NCBI RefSeq assembly: GCF_014230085.1
Contig: NZ_JACHVB010000054.1
Location: forward strand, 1-41,535
DNA length: 41,535 bases
Direction: 5' to 3'
DNA from: Ruficoccus amylovorans
GTDB taxonomy: Bacteria > Verrucomicrobiota > Verrucomicrobiia > Opitutales > Cerasicoccaceae
How positions within the stretch are numbered: the stretch's first letter is position 1; every line of letters starts with the position of its first letter. This document shows, in pieces, positions 31,014-40,172 of this stretch. The notes beneath the pieces are model-generated. The model worked only from the letters and a program-made list of their open reading frames with translations, was not told where the DNA came from and made no database searches. A program made the position numbers and the translations under genes.

Positions 31014-33314
31014 ATGCATTTATTAGACTGGTTTATCGTAATTGTACCCGTTGCCGCGGTCTTGTACCTGACTATTTATAGTCGTAAGTATGTACGGGGT
31101 GTAGCGGATTTTTTGGCAGCAGGGCGGGTGGCGGGACGCTACGTGATTTCAGCAGGGGATCTGACGAGCGGATTGAGCGTTATTACGCTGGTGGCGCTTG
31201 TTGAATCCAAATATCAGGTAGGCTACGCTCTAAGCTTCTGGGAATATATGGCTATACCCGTATGGGTCATTATGGGATTAACCGGATATTGCATCTATCG
31301 CTTTCGAGAAACGCGTTCACTCTCCATCGGACAGTTCCTGGAAATGCGTTATTGTCATTCATTCCGTATCGTGGCGGCAACGATACGTACGGTTTCTGAG
31401 ATGGTGACCAATGCCATCGGTCCGGCGGTAGCGGCCAATTTCTTCATCTACTTTCTAGGGTTGCCCCATAGGCTGATGGTTTTCGGTGTGGCGTTGCCGA
31501 CTTTTGGCTTGATTGTAGGGCTATCCTTGTGCCTGTGCATGGTGGTGATTTGGCCGGGCGGACGTATCTCGTTATTGATTTCCGACGCCTTTCAGGGGCT
31601 GATGTGTTACCCGATATTCGTCATTATAGCGGGATACATCTATCTGCACTTCGGATGGAGCGAGGCCATTGGTCCGGTCATGATGGATCGGGCTCCGGGA
31701 GAGAGTTTTATCAATCCCTTCGATATCGAAAAACTACGTGATTTCAACCTCTTCGCTCTTGTTGTGACGATTATGGGCGGCGTCCTTAATCGCGCCAGTT
31801 GGATCGGCAACGATACGACGGGCAGTGGGCGGACTCCGCATGAGCAGAAAATGGCGGGCATCCTGGGGACCTGGCGAGTGCTATATGCAAATCTGATGAT
31901 GCTACTGGTCGGAGCGATGATCATCACGTTGATGACACATCAAAAGTACGCTGAACAGAGCCATGAAATCCGCCAGGAACTGATGCAGAAAGTTGCGCAG
32001 GAGGCGGTGCAAGATCCGTGGTTGCGCGAACAACTCAACAGCAACTTGGCCCAAATTCCTGTTCAGGAGCACCGGATCGGCGTGGATGCACCGCTTTCTC
32101 GCGATAACAATATCGACACTCCTTACATGGAAATGGCTCACGGAACGCTGGCCGGCACACCCGAGGGTAATCTTGCGTTCCAAAAATTTCGCACACTGTA
32201 CCAGCAAATGATGCTACCGGTAGCGTTAAAGAATATTTTGCCTATGGGGCTGATGGGGCTGTTCTGCCTCCTAATGATGATGTTATTGATTTCAACCGAC
32301 GACTCTCGAGTATTCAATGCCTCTTCGACAATCGTGCAGGACATCATTATGCCGTTTCGCAGGAAGCCCTTTACGCCGAAACAACACGTGAAGGTCCTGC
32401 GGCTCACATCGGTCTCAGTTTGTCTGTTTTTCTTCATCGTATCGATATTCTTCGTGCAAATAGACTATATTATGATGTTTACAGTCATCATGACGGGGAT
32501 CTGGCTGGGAGGTGCAGCACCGGTCATGATATTCGGGCTTTATAGTCGCTTCGGAAACTCTGTGGGTGCGTTCGGAGCACTGATTTTTGGCTCCGGTCTT
32601 TCGTTGACCGGACTTATTTTCCAACGCAATTGGGCCGGGCGGATTTACCCTTGGCTTGACGCCCATGACTTGGCGGTGCCGATCGGCCATTTCCTGCATA
32701 CGGTTTCACGTCCGTTCAACCCCTACATTGTTTGGGAAATGAATCCTGTGAAGTTCCCTATCAACTCTTACGAACTTTACTTTATGGCGATGATTAGCGG
32801 GATTGCCGCATACGTTATCGGTTCTGCACTGACGCAGCGCAAGCCCTTCAATTTAGACCGTCTGCTGCATCGGGGCATTTATGACGTTGCGGGCGAATAC
32901 ACGGAACCCTTCAAGTGGAGTGTTCGTAACACCGCCCAAAAATTGATCGGCATCACCCCGGAATACACCCTTGGGGACAAGATCATCGCTTGGTCGGTCT
33001 TCGGTTATTCCCTCATTTACAAGTTTGGACTGTGCTTTGTGGGCGTCCTTATTTGGAACTTTTTCTCTCCTTGGCCGACCCAGTGGTGGAGCACTTACTT
33101 TCTCGTTACGAACCTTTGGGTGACGGCTATTCTCGGCATTATCTCCACCGTTTGGTTCCTTATCGGGGGCATCGTTGATATTCGCAAACTCTTTCGTGAT
33201 CTAGCCGCCCGCGTCGATGATCCGCTCGATAACGGAATGGTCGAAGGCCATGTATCCATCGCGGACAAAGCAGCCTTCAAGGCGCGCGGCGCTCCCGTCG
33301 ATGACGATGATTAA
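31014..33314 (+). CDS. SSS-family sodium:solute symporter, long form
   Basis: 766 residues, with at least 13 membrane segments beginning 'LLDWFIVIVPVAAVLYLTIY'. Family landmarks include 'VADFLAAGRVAGRYVISAGD' with the GxAxxGR-like turn, 'WPGGRISLLISDAFQGLMCY' and 'GLFCLLMMMLLISTDDSRVF' with the sodium-site Ser/Asp region. It would import a sugar or sugar acid with Na+. It is unusually long (typical members are near 500-550): a hydrophilic insertion at about residues 305-400 ('THQKYAEQSHEIRQELMQKV') and a C-terminal extension account for the excess. It is the only secondary transporter in the glycan locus. A C8 run lies about 20 bp before the start. Confidence 0.9.
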   Translation: MHLLDWFIVIVPVAAVLYLTIYSRKYVRGVADFLAAGRVAGRYVISAGDLTSGLSVITLVALVESKYQVGYALSFWEYMAIPVWVIMGLTGYCIYRFRETRSLSIGQFLEMRYCHSFRIVAATIRTVSEMVTNAIGPAVAANFFIYFLGLPHRLMVFGVALPTFGLIVGLSLCLCMVVIWPGGRISLLISDAFQGLMCYPIFVIIAGYIYLHFGWSEAIGPVMMDRAPGESFINPFDIEKLRDFNLFALVVTIMGGVLNRASWIGNDTTGSGRTPHEQKMAGILGTWRVLYANLMMLLVGAMIITLMTHQKYAEQSHEIRQELMQKVAQEAVQDPWLREQLNSNLAQIPVQEHRIGVDAPLSRDNNIDTPYMEMAHGTLAGTPEGNLAFQKFRTLYQQMMLPVALKNILPMGLMGLFCLLMMMLLISTDDSRVFNASSTIVQDIIMPFRRKPFTPKQHVKVLRLTSVSVCLFFFIVSIFFVQIDYIMMFTVIMTGIWLGGAAPVMIFGLYSRFGNSVGAFGALIFGSGLSLTGLIFQRNWAGRIYPWLDAHDLAVPIGHFLHTVSRPFNPYIVWEMNPVKFPINSYELYFMAMISGIAAYVIGSALTQRKPFNLDRLLHRGIYDVAGEYTEPFKWSVRNTAQKLIGITPEYTLGDKIIAWSVFGYSLIYKFGLCFVGVLIWNFFSPWPTQWWSTYFLVTNLWVTAILGIISTVWFLIGGIVDIRKLFRDLAARVDDPLDNGMVEGHVSIADKAAFKARGAPVDDDD

Positions 33315-33474
33315 TGCCTTAATGTCCCTTCAGAGCACTTTGATTGGGCACCCGCCCGTTTAATCGTAACCAGCAAGCCACCTGAAACTAAATTTGAATA
33401 AAACCTCCGATAAAGGTCCTCACTCTACTCTAAAATACTAATCGGGAGATTCGCTCAGCCGAGCGAGTTCATCA

Positions 33475-36400
33475 ATGGCCAATATGAATATGAAAACAAT
33501 ATTCATTAATAGTATTATTTTGTTCGGGGTATCTATGCTCCTGCCTTCATCGTTATTTTGTGTCGAGATTGGTACTCTCATCATCTATGAGCAAGACTTC
33601 GACACTACAGGTGTTTGGTACGCCAACGAAAGCGTTAGTAGCCCTGAGAACAGCCTCAATGGATGGTGGAGTAATGACCTGATGCAGACTGAACCATTCG
33701 TCGAACGGGGTGCCAGAATAAGTAATGCCTTTGCCAGCGCCCGTGGCAATACGCTTAACCTCTATAGCGTAAACGGTTCCACACAGGCTAATGGGCAGGC
33801 CGGGTACAATTTTCCCAAGACTGTCACGCAGGGCTCGTTCGAATTCTTTGTTCGTGCTCCCTACTATAGTACCGTGTATGTGTATTTCGGACAGAGGGGG
33901 GCATCAGCCGCAGATAACTTCTATCTAACAATTACTGGAACAACCGTAATGTTGCATGCCAATACCCCGGCGAACGACAGGATAAGCGTTCAGCCGTGGG
34001 GGGGCGATGACCACTCTAGCACAGACTTTTATCGGTTCACCATCAGCTTTGATGAGGCAAACAACTCTGTGAATGTTTACTTGGACAGCACCCTCATCAT
34101 CTCCATGGAGAACGGTATCGTGTTAGCGGGTACACTCACGGGCACGACTGAGGGAATGAAGTCCGGAAAGTTTCAGATCGGGCAGGTTGTTTTTAGCGGA
34201 CCTAAGGGAGGAGGTTACAGCAGTATTCATATTGATGATATCGTACTGGCTGAGCCTACGCTCATTTTTGTTGAGTCAGGGAACTACAAAGCTGTTGATT
34301 TGAGTCATTCTGTGGTCAAGGCAGGCAGCGCTCTGGATCTTTCCGGGTTGATTGATGCTCCCGCCGGGAAGCACGGCAGGTTGACGGTTAACGAGCAGGG
34401 AAAATTGGCGTTTGAAAATGACCCAACACCGTTTCGTTTCTTTGGGTATAATAAAGTGCCAGAGGAAATCTGGCGCGATGTCTCTGACCAGCAGTTTGAG
34501 CAGAATGCCATCAACTATGCGAAGGCAGCCAGGGCGCAGGGATACAACATGGTGCGCCTACACGGAATTGATCAGTGGCTTATGAGAAGCGCAACTGCCG
34601 ATCTTGAGTTTAATCCCCAAACTCTTGATCGCTTTGATCGCATCGTGGCAGAACTTAAGGAGCAGGGCATCTATGTGCATTACGTAGTCATGTCTTACTT
34701 GTACTATGACGTCCTCAACAGTGCGAACTATTGGAGCCGGATGGCTGCGAGGAACATGCATAGGCTGATGTTCGCCATTGGGCGCAGCGATGAACGTGAA
34801 CGGTTCAGTGAGGGGGCCAGTCGGCTGCTGAACCATGTGAATCCCTATACCGGTCTTGCCTGGAAAGACGACCCCGCTGTGGCGATAGTCGAGTGCTTCA
34901 ACGAAATGTATCTCGGCATTACTGAAATCAATAACGTTGCCATTGATTATCCCGATGAATACCTTCTCTTTGTCAACAAGTGGTCTGAGTGGTTGAAAGA
35001 ACGCTACGAGGGTGAGCTGGAGTCCGAGTTGCCGGAATGGATGTACGGTATCGATCTGGATAATCCCCCGGTACCGGGAGTAGGGGGGGCTCACGATGCG
35101 GCGAAGGACGACTTCGGGCGTTTTTTGTATGACTGCGTTGTTGAGTCGAACGCCTGGGGTCAGAACACGCTTCTTCAAATCGGTTATGATGGAATTGTAA
35201 CTAATACGCATAACAATCTTTACGGTGCGGCGGCAACATGGAGTTCGCTTTCTGTCGCAGACGTACACAATTATTTCGAACACCCGTATGGGCCTTCGGA
35301 TAGGCGGAGCGTTGGCCAGAGAAGCTCTATAAACCTCCCTTGGCTCTTTCCCAGCATCGCCGCCTCCCGTCTTTATGGGCGACCTTTTACGGTGAGCGAA
35401 TACAATTATCCGTTCTGGAACCAATATCAGTATGAGATGCCACTCACCTTTGGTGCTTACGCTGCCTTTCAGGGCTTCGATGGCCTGGAGATCTATGGAG
35501 ATGCCGTGTACCTTGATCTGGGCAATCAACAACTGGGTTCCTTCAATGTTGGCGTTTCTCCGATACAGCGAAGCGGTGAGTTTCTGACAGCGATGTTTTA
35601 CAGTCGCGGCGATGTTGCACCTGCGAATAACCGTGTTGCACTAATCATTCCTGAGGAGTTTCTGTTCTCTGATGGAAACGCGCTACAAAGCGTATCGAGC
35701 ACTCAAAACAGGCTCTCTCTGATGACCGGCTTTAGTCTGATCTTTCCTTCATTTGGTCCTGGGAATAGCCCTAATGGTTGGTGGAGTAATGATCTGAAGC
35801 AGGAGGATCCGTACATTGAACGGGGCGCTAGGATCAGTGAGGCGTTTGCCCAGACCCGGGGCAATACACTTAACCTTTATAGCCAAAGCGGTTCCACGGT
35901 AGCTAATCAACAGGCTGCATACCACTTTTCCCAGAATGTTACGCAGGGCTCCTTCGAGTTTACTATCCGCAAGCCGAACTATAATTCCGCGTATGCGTAT
36001 TTTGGGCAGAGCGCTACGCCTGTGTTCGAAAACTTTTATTTGACGATAACCGGAAGCTCCGTCCTCTTGTATGCCAATAGTCCCGGTAATGACAGGATAA
36101 GAGCTGAGCCTTGGGGTGGAGGTAACCACTCTAGTACAGACTTTTATACGTTCAGGATCGAGTTTGATGATGTAAATAAGTCCGTGAGTGTTTACCTTGA
36201 TGGTACCCCCATTATCTCCATGGCGAACGGTACCGTATCCGCTGGCACACTTATGGGTAGCATTGCTGGAATGAACTCCGGGGTGTTTCAGATAGGGCGA
36301 GTCGGATTTAATGGACCTTGGGGTGGGGGCTACAGCAGTATTCATATTGATGATATCGTGCTAACCTCGGAGTCTATCACTCTTTATGAGCAGAATTTCG

Positions 36401-37533
36401 ACACGACAGGGACTTGGTACGTCAACGAGAGCGTCAGTAGCCCTACGGTGAAATTTAGTGAGGGCATGCATCCTGACCTCAACCTCTTGCCCTCCGGAGT
36501 GACTGAATACGTATCTACAGGATGGAGCACGGAAATAGATCCAGACAGCGCCATCGATAGTTCGGATTTGGCCCAAACCGTGAATGAGCTGAGATCGAAA
36601 GGAATCTTGACCGAGGATAATCTTACTGACCTCGATGCGGGCATTTACCAAAGTGACACCGGCGAAATAACCCTATACCGCGACGCATTTGAGGCCACTG
36701 TCATCACCCCGAAAACAGAGGCTGTGGCAATGCTTGCCGGGAACAACCGCCAGCTCGGTGCGCTGACCATCAACAGCACGGATGCTAACGGCCTGTTTGG
36801 TTTGACTGCCGTGGACAATATCCCCTTGGTGGAGTCCGGGAGGCTAGTCCTTGTGGTTGCCACCGAAGTAGTCAACACGGGGATGGAACTTACATCGGAT
36901 CGTGTCACCAGCATCAATCTTGGTACAGCACCCGTTTTAATGAAGACGGTAAATTTCTCTATCAGTCTTTCAAACCAAGCTGCCGATCAGCTTCGTTGTT
37001 TTGCTCTGCGTATCGACGGCGAACGCTTACAGGAACTCCCGCTCACTGTGGGCGACGGCCATGTCACGCTCGAGGTTGATACCGCCGCGCTTGCTGATGG
37101 CCCCACTCCCTTTTTCGAATTAACGACTCAATCTAACAATCTCTATAGTGAATGGATTGAGGGTTTTATGGATTTAACTTCCGATCAACAGTTGCCTTTG
37201 GCAAACCCTTCGCTGGATGGTATCTCCAATGCCGTCAAGTTCGTACTTGGAATGGACCCAACGGTGAATGCGCGGGCCGACCTTCCTGTGCCAGTCATCG
37301 TGAACAGGCCTGAAGCAAATTATTGTGTGTATGATATATATCTAAACCCGGATGCTCTTGCTGAGCCCGGGCTGGATATTACGGTTGAGTACAGTGCTTC
37401 CCTTTCTCCTGTATCATGGCTACCAGTGAGCGAAAACTATTTGGACACTCCTGAGCCTAATCTACTTCGGGTGCGTATGCCTGTTCAAACGGATGAGAGT
37501 ATCTTTCTGCGTTTGAAGTTGAATGGTATTTAA
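33475..37533 (+). CDS. Giant secreted glycosidase: lectin module, clan GH-A domain split by a permuted second lectin module, C-terminal module
   Basis: 1352 residues. Signal peptide (about 1-30); lectin-like module 1 (about 38-258, from 'YEQDFDTTGVWYANESVSSP'); clan GH-A catalytic domain (about 262-762, acid/base Glu477 in ECFNEMYLG, nucleophile Glu642 in TVSEYNYP); a second lectin module (763-990); the GH-A C-terminal beta region (991 to about 1217); and a last module (about 1219-1352) with 'LANPSLDGISNAVKFVLGMD', typical of large secreted Verrucomicrobiota proteins. The second lectin module sits at the point where the paralogue 27105-29405 reads SLSP|SVEISE, and its order is circularly permuted: NSPNGWW...IHIDDIV first, then 'YEQNFDTTGTWYVNESVSSP'. 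The frame is open throughout. The protein likely binds and cuts an extracellular glycan. Confidence 0.85.
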   Translation: MANMNMKTIFINSIILFGVSMLLPSSLFCVEIGTLIIYEQDFDTTGVWYANESVSSPENSLNGWWSNDLMQTEPFVERGARISNAFASARGNTLNLYSVNGSTQANGQAGYNFPKTVTQGSFEFFVRAPYYSTVYVYFGQRGASAADNFYLTITGTTVMLHANTPANDRISVQPWGGDDHSSTDFYRFTISFDEANNSVNVYLDSTLIISMENGIVLAGTLTGTTEGMKSGKFQIGQVVFSGPKGGGYSSIHIDDIVLAEPTLIFVESGNYKAVDLSHSVVKAGSALDLSGLIDAPAGKHGRLTVNEQGKLAFENDPTPFRFFGYNKVPEEIWRDVSDQQFEQNAINYAKAARAQGYNMVRLHGIDQWLMRSATADLEFNPQTLDRFDRIVAELKEQGIYVHYVVMSYLYYDVLNSANYWSRMAARNMHRLMFAIGRSDERERFSEGASRLLNHVNPYTGLAWKDDPAVAIVECFNEMYLGITEINNVAIDYPDEYLLFVNKWSEWLKERYEGELESELPEWMYGIDLDNPPVPGVGGAHDAAKDDFGRFLYDCVVESNAWGQNTLLQIGYDGIVTNTHNNLYGAAATWSSLSVADVHNYFEHPYGPSDRRSVGQRSSINLPWLFPSIAASRLYGRPFTVSEYNYPFWNQYQYEMPLTFGAYAAFQGFDGLEIYGDAVYLDLGNQQLGSFNVGVSPIQRSGEFLTAMFYSRGDVAPANNRVALIIPEEFLFSDGNALQSVSSTQNRLSLMTGFSLIFPSFGPGNSPNGWWSNDLKQEDPYIERGARISEAFAQTRGNTLNLYSQSGSTVANQQAAYHFSQNVTQGSFEFTIRKPNYNSAYAYFGQSATPVFENFYLTITGSSVLLYANSPGNDRIRAEPWGGGNHSSTDFYTFRIEFDDVNKSVSVYLDGTPIISMANGTVSAGTLMGSIAGMNSGVFQIGRVGFNGPWGGGYSSIHIDDIVLTSESITLYEQNFDTTGTWYVNESVSSPTVKFSEGMHPDLNLLPSGVTEYVSTGWSTEIDPDSAIDSSDLAQTVNELRSKGILTEDNLTDLDAGIYQSDTGEITLYRDAFEATVITPKTEAVAMLAGNNRQLGALTINSTDANGLFGLTAVDNIPLVESGRLVLVVATEVVNTGMELTSDRVTSINLGTAPVLMKTVNFSISLSNQAADQLRCFALRIDGERLQELPLTVGDGHVTLEVDTAALADGPTPFFELTTQSNNLYSEWIEGFMDLTSDQQLPLANPSLDGISNAVKFVLGMDPTVNARADLPVPVIVNRPEANYCVYDIYLNPDALAEPGLDITVEYSASLSPVSWLPVSENYLDTPEPNLLRVRMPVQTDESIFLRLKLNGI
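35761..36444 (+). repeat. Inserted lectin module in circularly permuted order
   Basis: 684 bp (228 codons, exactly in frame) interrupt the GH-A gene. The unit equals one full lectin module as in 25434-26106 and 33586-34251, but opened at the SSP|xNSPNGWW hinge, with the old N-terminal part (YEQNFDTTG...) moved to the end and linked by ESITL. AGCCCT occurs at the right junction and just inside the left end, and AGCCCT also stands at the undisturbed site in the paralogue (about 28708-28713). Confidence 0.85.
37037..37127 (+). repeat. 91-bp stretch identical to 29308-29398
   Basis: Partner of the identical tract in the shorter GH-A gene. Here it encodes 'PLTVGDGHVTLEVDTAALAD' and the following FFELTT, just before the extra C-terminal module begins. 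Confidence 0.9.
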
Positions 37534-37660
37534 ATCCTTTAATTATAATAATAAAGCATACTATTTGGGCCATTTTCGCATGACCTCCTAGAACCGTGCC
37601 ATTGCATTTGAGACACTGGCGTGGAGTATGCGATTTCTAAGTTTCTTGTTCCTTGACAGC

Positions 37661-37684
37661 GTAAGCGTCATACCAAGTGCCGTT
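37661..37684 (+). repeat. IS66 left terminal inverted repeat
   Basis: GTAAGCGTCATACCAAGTGC plus CGTT, matching 40149-40172 in inverse orientation with three differences. Confidence 0.85.
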
Positions 37685-37731
37685 GATTTATTCTGCCCGC
37701 GGGGGCGGGGGTTGTCGTATATTCGGTAGGC

Positions 37732-38154
37732 ATGGAGATTACGCCTTGTCCGCCAGAATGTGATGCCGGGAGCGCAGGCTTGAGTGAGCTTGAGTTGCTG
37801 AGGCGGGAGCTGGCTGGGGTGTCGAGGGTGTCGCCCGGGCAGCGAGAGTTGATCTTGGATGCGTTCGAGCGTAGCGGGCTGAGCGAGCGGGCATTTGCGG
37901 AGGGTCTGGGGGTGAGGGATGGGACGTTCAGGCGGTGGGTGCGGGCGCGGCATCGTGTTCTTAGCGGGGAAGCCGGGCTGACCGGAACGACCGGCCCTAT
38001 TGCGCTGGTTGAGGCGGTGTTGGATGGGGGCGCGGGCACTGGAGGCTCTGTCGAGGTGGAGACGCCGGGCGGGCTGAAGGTGCATATCGCCCGGCGTGAG
38101 GATATTGCCCTGGCGGTGGCGCTGCTGCGGGCCTTGCGGGAGGAGTCATGCTGA
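37732..38154 (+). CDS. tnpA: IS66 accessory protein TnpA
   Basis: 140 residues. The HTH is in 'VSPGQRELILDAFERSGLSE' and 'FAEGLGVRDGTFRRWVRARH', followed by a linker and the C-terminal 'VEVETPGGLKVHIARREDIA' that is typical of IS66 TnpA (IS3/IS911-like OrfA fold). It helps the TnpC transposase bind the ends. It begins 47 bp after the left repeat edge and its end overlaps tnpB by 7 bp, so the genes are translationally linked. Confidence 0.88.
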   Translation: MEITPCPPECDAGSAGLSELELLRRELAGVSRVSPGQRELILDAFERSGLSERAFAEGLGVRDGTFRRWVRARHRVLSGEAGLTGTTGPIALVEAVLDGGAGTGGSVEVETPGGLKVHIARREDIALAVALLRALREESC

Positions 38155-38504
38155 GCTTCAGCGGGAGTCTGCGTGTGTTCGTGGCGCTGGAGCCTTGCGA
38201 CATGCGCAAAGGGTTTAGTGGACTGGAAGCGCTGGTGACGCAGCGCCTGAAGGAATCGGTGCGCGGGGGAGCGCTGTTTTTGTTCACGAACAAGCGGCGC
38301 ACACGCCTGAAGGCGCTTTACTTCGACGGGACGGGTTTGTGGCTCCTGAACAAAAGGTTGGAGGTTGGTCGCTTCAGTTGGCCAGTCTCGACGGACCCCA
38401 CGGCAGTGAAGCTGCGGCTGCGCCCGGAGGCGTTTGCGCTGTTGTGCGACGGGGTGCAGATGCAGGGGGCAAAGTTTTTACCCTGGTATGAACGCGAGCC
38501 GTGA
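38148..38504 (+). CDS. tnpB: IS66 accessory protein TnpB
   Basis: 118 residues with the diagnostic 'LEPCDMRKGFSGLEALV', 'LFLFTNKRRTRLKALYFDGT' and GLWLLNKRLEVGRFSWP. This is the Orf2 protein of IS66 elements, required for efficient transposition, biochemical role unclear. Full length for the family. It lies between tnpA (7-bp overlap) and tnpC (45-bp gap). Confidence 0.93.
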   Translation: MLSFSGSLRVFVALEPCDMRKGFSGLEALVTQRLKESVRGGALFLFTNKRRTRLKALYFDGTGLWLLNKRLEVGRFSWPVSTDPTAVKLRLRPEAFALLCDGVQMQGAKFLPWYEREP

Positions 38505-38549
38505 TAATGAGCTTTACTGTCATGCTAAAATGGATACAGTGATGGCATC

Positions 38550-40061
38550 ATGACCGACCGCGAAGCCGCCCTCGAAGCCAAACTGGAGGCGGCTCAGTTG
38601 GAAAACCGGTTGTTGCGGGAGAAGATCGACGCGCTGGTGCGTGCCCTTTACGGCAAAAAGAGCGAGAAGCTGGACCCCGCGCAACTTGAGCTGCTCGGAG
38701 GGCTTGCGGAAAAAATAGACGAGGCTCCCGCCGCCGTTGAGCCGCCCGCGGGAGTCACCCAAAAGGCTCCGAGCAAGCCCCGCCGCCCCGGTCCGCGCGT
38801 GCCCGAGCACCTGCCGGTGAAGGAAGTCGTGCTCGACCCGGACGAGGTGCTGGCTTGCCCGCAAGAGTGGCGGCTGATGGGCGAAGAGGTCAGCGAGCAG
38901 CTCGATTACGAGCCGGGCCGCTTTTACCGTCGCCGCCTGATCCGGCGCAAGTACGTCCGCAAGGACGCTCCCTTTACCGCGCCGGTGATCGCGCCGCTGC
39001 CTCCGTGTATGCAGGAACGCTGCCTGGCCACCCCGGAACTGATCGCTCAGGTGGTGATCGGCAAATATGCCGATCACCTTCCGCTTTACCGGCAGTCGCA
39101 GATTTACCGGCGCGCAGGCGTGGAGCTCTCGCGGCAGACCCTGTGTCGCTGGGTGGACCTGGCCGCCGATACCTGCCAGTTGCTCTACGAGTGGATGGCC
39201 CGCGAGCAGATGGCCCACGCCTACCTGCAAATCGATGAGACGCCCATCCCGTACCTTGATCCGGGCCGGGGCCAAACCGCCAAGGGCTACCTGTGGGTCT
39301 GCTCCCTGCCCAACGGCTACGTCATTTACATCTGGCATCCGAGCCGCTCAGCCGAGTGCCTCCAGCAGATACTCCCCGAGCACTACCGAGGCATTATCCA
39401 GTGCGACGGCTACGCCGCCTATCCCAGTGTGGCCAGACAACGCGCCGGACCGGACCTGGAACAGGGACCGGTTCAGTTGGCCAGTTGCTGGGCCCATACC
39501 CGGCGCAAGTTTTTTGAAGCTCACGAGCATGCCCCGAGCGTGGCCGGGTGGATACTCGGCCAGATCGCCCAACTCTACCGAATCGAAACCCGCCTGCGCG
39601 AACGCCGGGCCGGACCGGGCTTGTGCGCCGTTGTACGCTCGGCCCAATCGGCCCCTATCCTCGCACGCCTCAGAAAAGCCTTTATCCTCCTGCGCCAGCG
39701 CTACCGCCCCCAGTGCTCCATGGCCAAGGCCATCGACTACGCCCTGGGCCAGTGGACCGGCCTAAAAGTCTTCATCAAAAACGGGATCATCGTCATCGAC
39801 AACAACGAGGTCGAGCGAGCCATCCGCCCCACCAAGATCGGCGCCAAAAACTGGACCTTTATCGGCTCGGAAACATCAGGAAGAACCGCTGCCATCCTTT
39901 ACACCCTCATCGAGTCTGCCAAACGATACGGACTCGACCCCTACCAGTACCTCCTCCTCCTGCTCAGGGAACTCCCCGCCGCCACCAACTGGCAAATCCA
40001 AGCCTACACCCCTGCCGCCATCGCCAAGAGCAAACGACTCCTGCCGGCAAACGCCGCCTGA
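38550..40061 (+). CDS. tnpC: IS66 transposase TnpC
   Basis: 503 residues. An N-terminal coiled-coil 'LEAKLEAAQLENRLLREKID' is followed by the IS66 helix pair with 'LYGKKSEKLDP'. The DDE core has Asp in 'LQIDETPIPYLD', Asp in 'IIQCDGYAAYPS' and Glu in 'VIDNNEVERAIRPTKIGAKN'. 'FIGSETSGRTAAILYTLIES' and 'RYGLDPYQYLLLLL' close the domain. The zinc-ribbon that usually carries two CxxC pairs is reduced here: 'VLACPQEWRLMGEEVSEQLD' keeps one Cys and the later pair is gone. All catalytic acids remain, so activity is possible. The start follows tnpB after 45 bp. Confidence 0.93.
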   Translation: MTDREAALEAKLEAAQLENRLLREKIDALVRALYGKKSEKLDPAQLELLGGLAEKIDEAPAAVEPPAGVTQKAPSKPRRPGPRVPEHLPVKEVVLDPDEVLACPQEWRLMGEEVSEQLDYEPGRFYRRRLIRRKYVRKDAPFTAPVIAPLPPCMQERCLATPELIAQVVIGKYADHLPLYRQSQIYRRAGVELSRQTLCRWVDLAADTCQLLYEWMAREQMAHAYLQIDETPIPYLDPGRGQTAKGYLWVCSLPNGYVIYIWHPSRSAECLQQILPEHYRGIIQCDGYAAYPSVARQRAGPDLEQGPVQLASCWAHTRRKFFEAHEHAPSVAGWILGQIAQLYRIETRLRERRAGPGLCAVVRSAQSAPILARLRKAFILLRQRYRPQCSMAKAIDYALGQWTGLKVFIKNGIIVIDNNEVERAIRPTKIGAKNWTFIGSETSGRTAAILYTLIESAKRYGLDPYQYLLLLLRELPAATNWQIQAYTPAAIAKSKRLLPANAA

Positions 40062-40148
40062 GGCCGACCAGCCCAATCCCCGGGGACACGGCGTACGCGC
40101 CCCCCTCCAACGCAAGCGACACCGCAAACGACGCGGCAAGCAAAATCA

Positions 40149-40172
40149 AACGGTGCTTGGCATGACGCTTAC
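40149..40172 (-). repeat. IS66 right terminal inverted repeat
   Basis: Inverse of the left repeat: reads GTAAGCGTCATGCCAAGCAC on the minus strand, continuing CGTT. Confidence 0.85.

Larger units (their letters stand above)
37661..40172 (+). mobile_element. IS66-family insertion sequence
   Basis: Bounded by the inverted repeat GTAAGCGTCATACCAAGTGC (37661) and its inverse ending GCTTAC (40172). It contains the three genes tnpA, tnpB and tnpC in the IS66 order. The expected 8-bp target duplication is not visible (TTGACAGC on the left, AATTAATC on the right), so one end may have been exchanged since insertion. Confidence 0.92.

Noticed and set aside
34558-35532. 324-codon minus-strand frame
   Set aside because: Antisense to the GH-A domain of the giant glycosidase, with no recognisable motifs.
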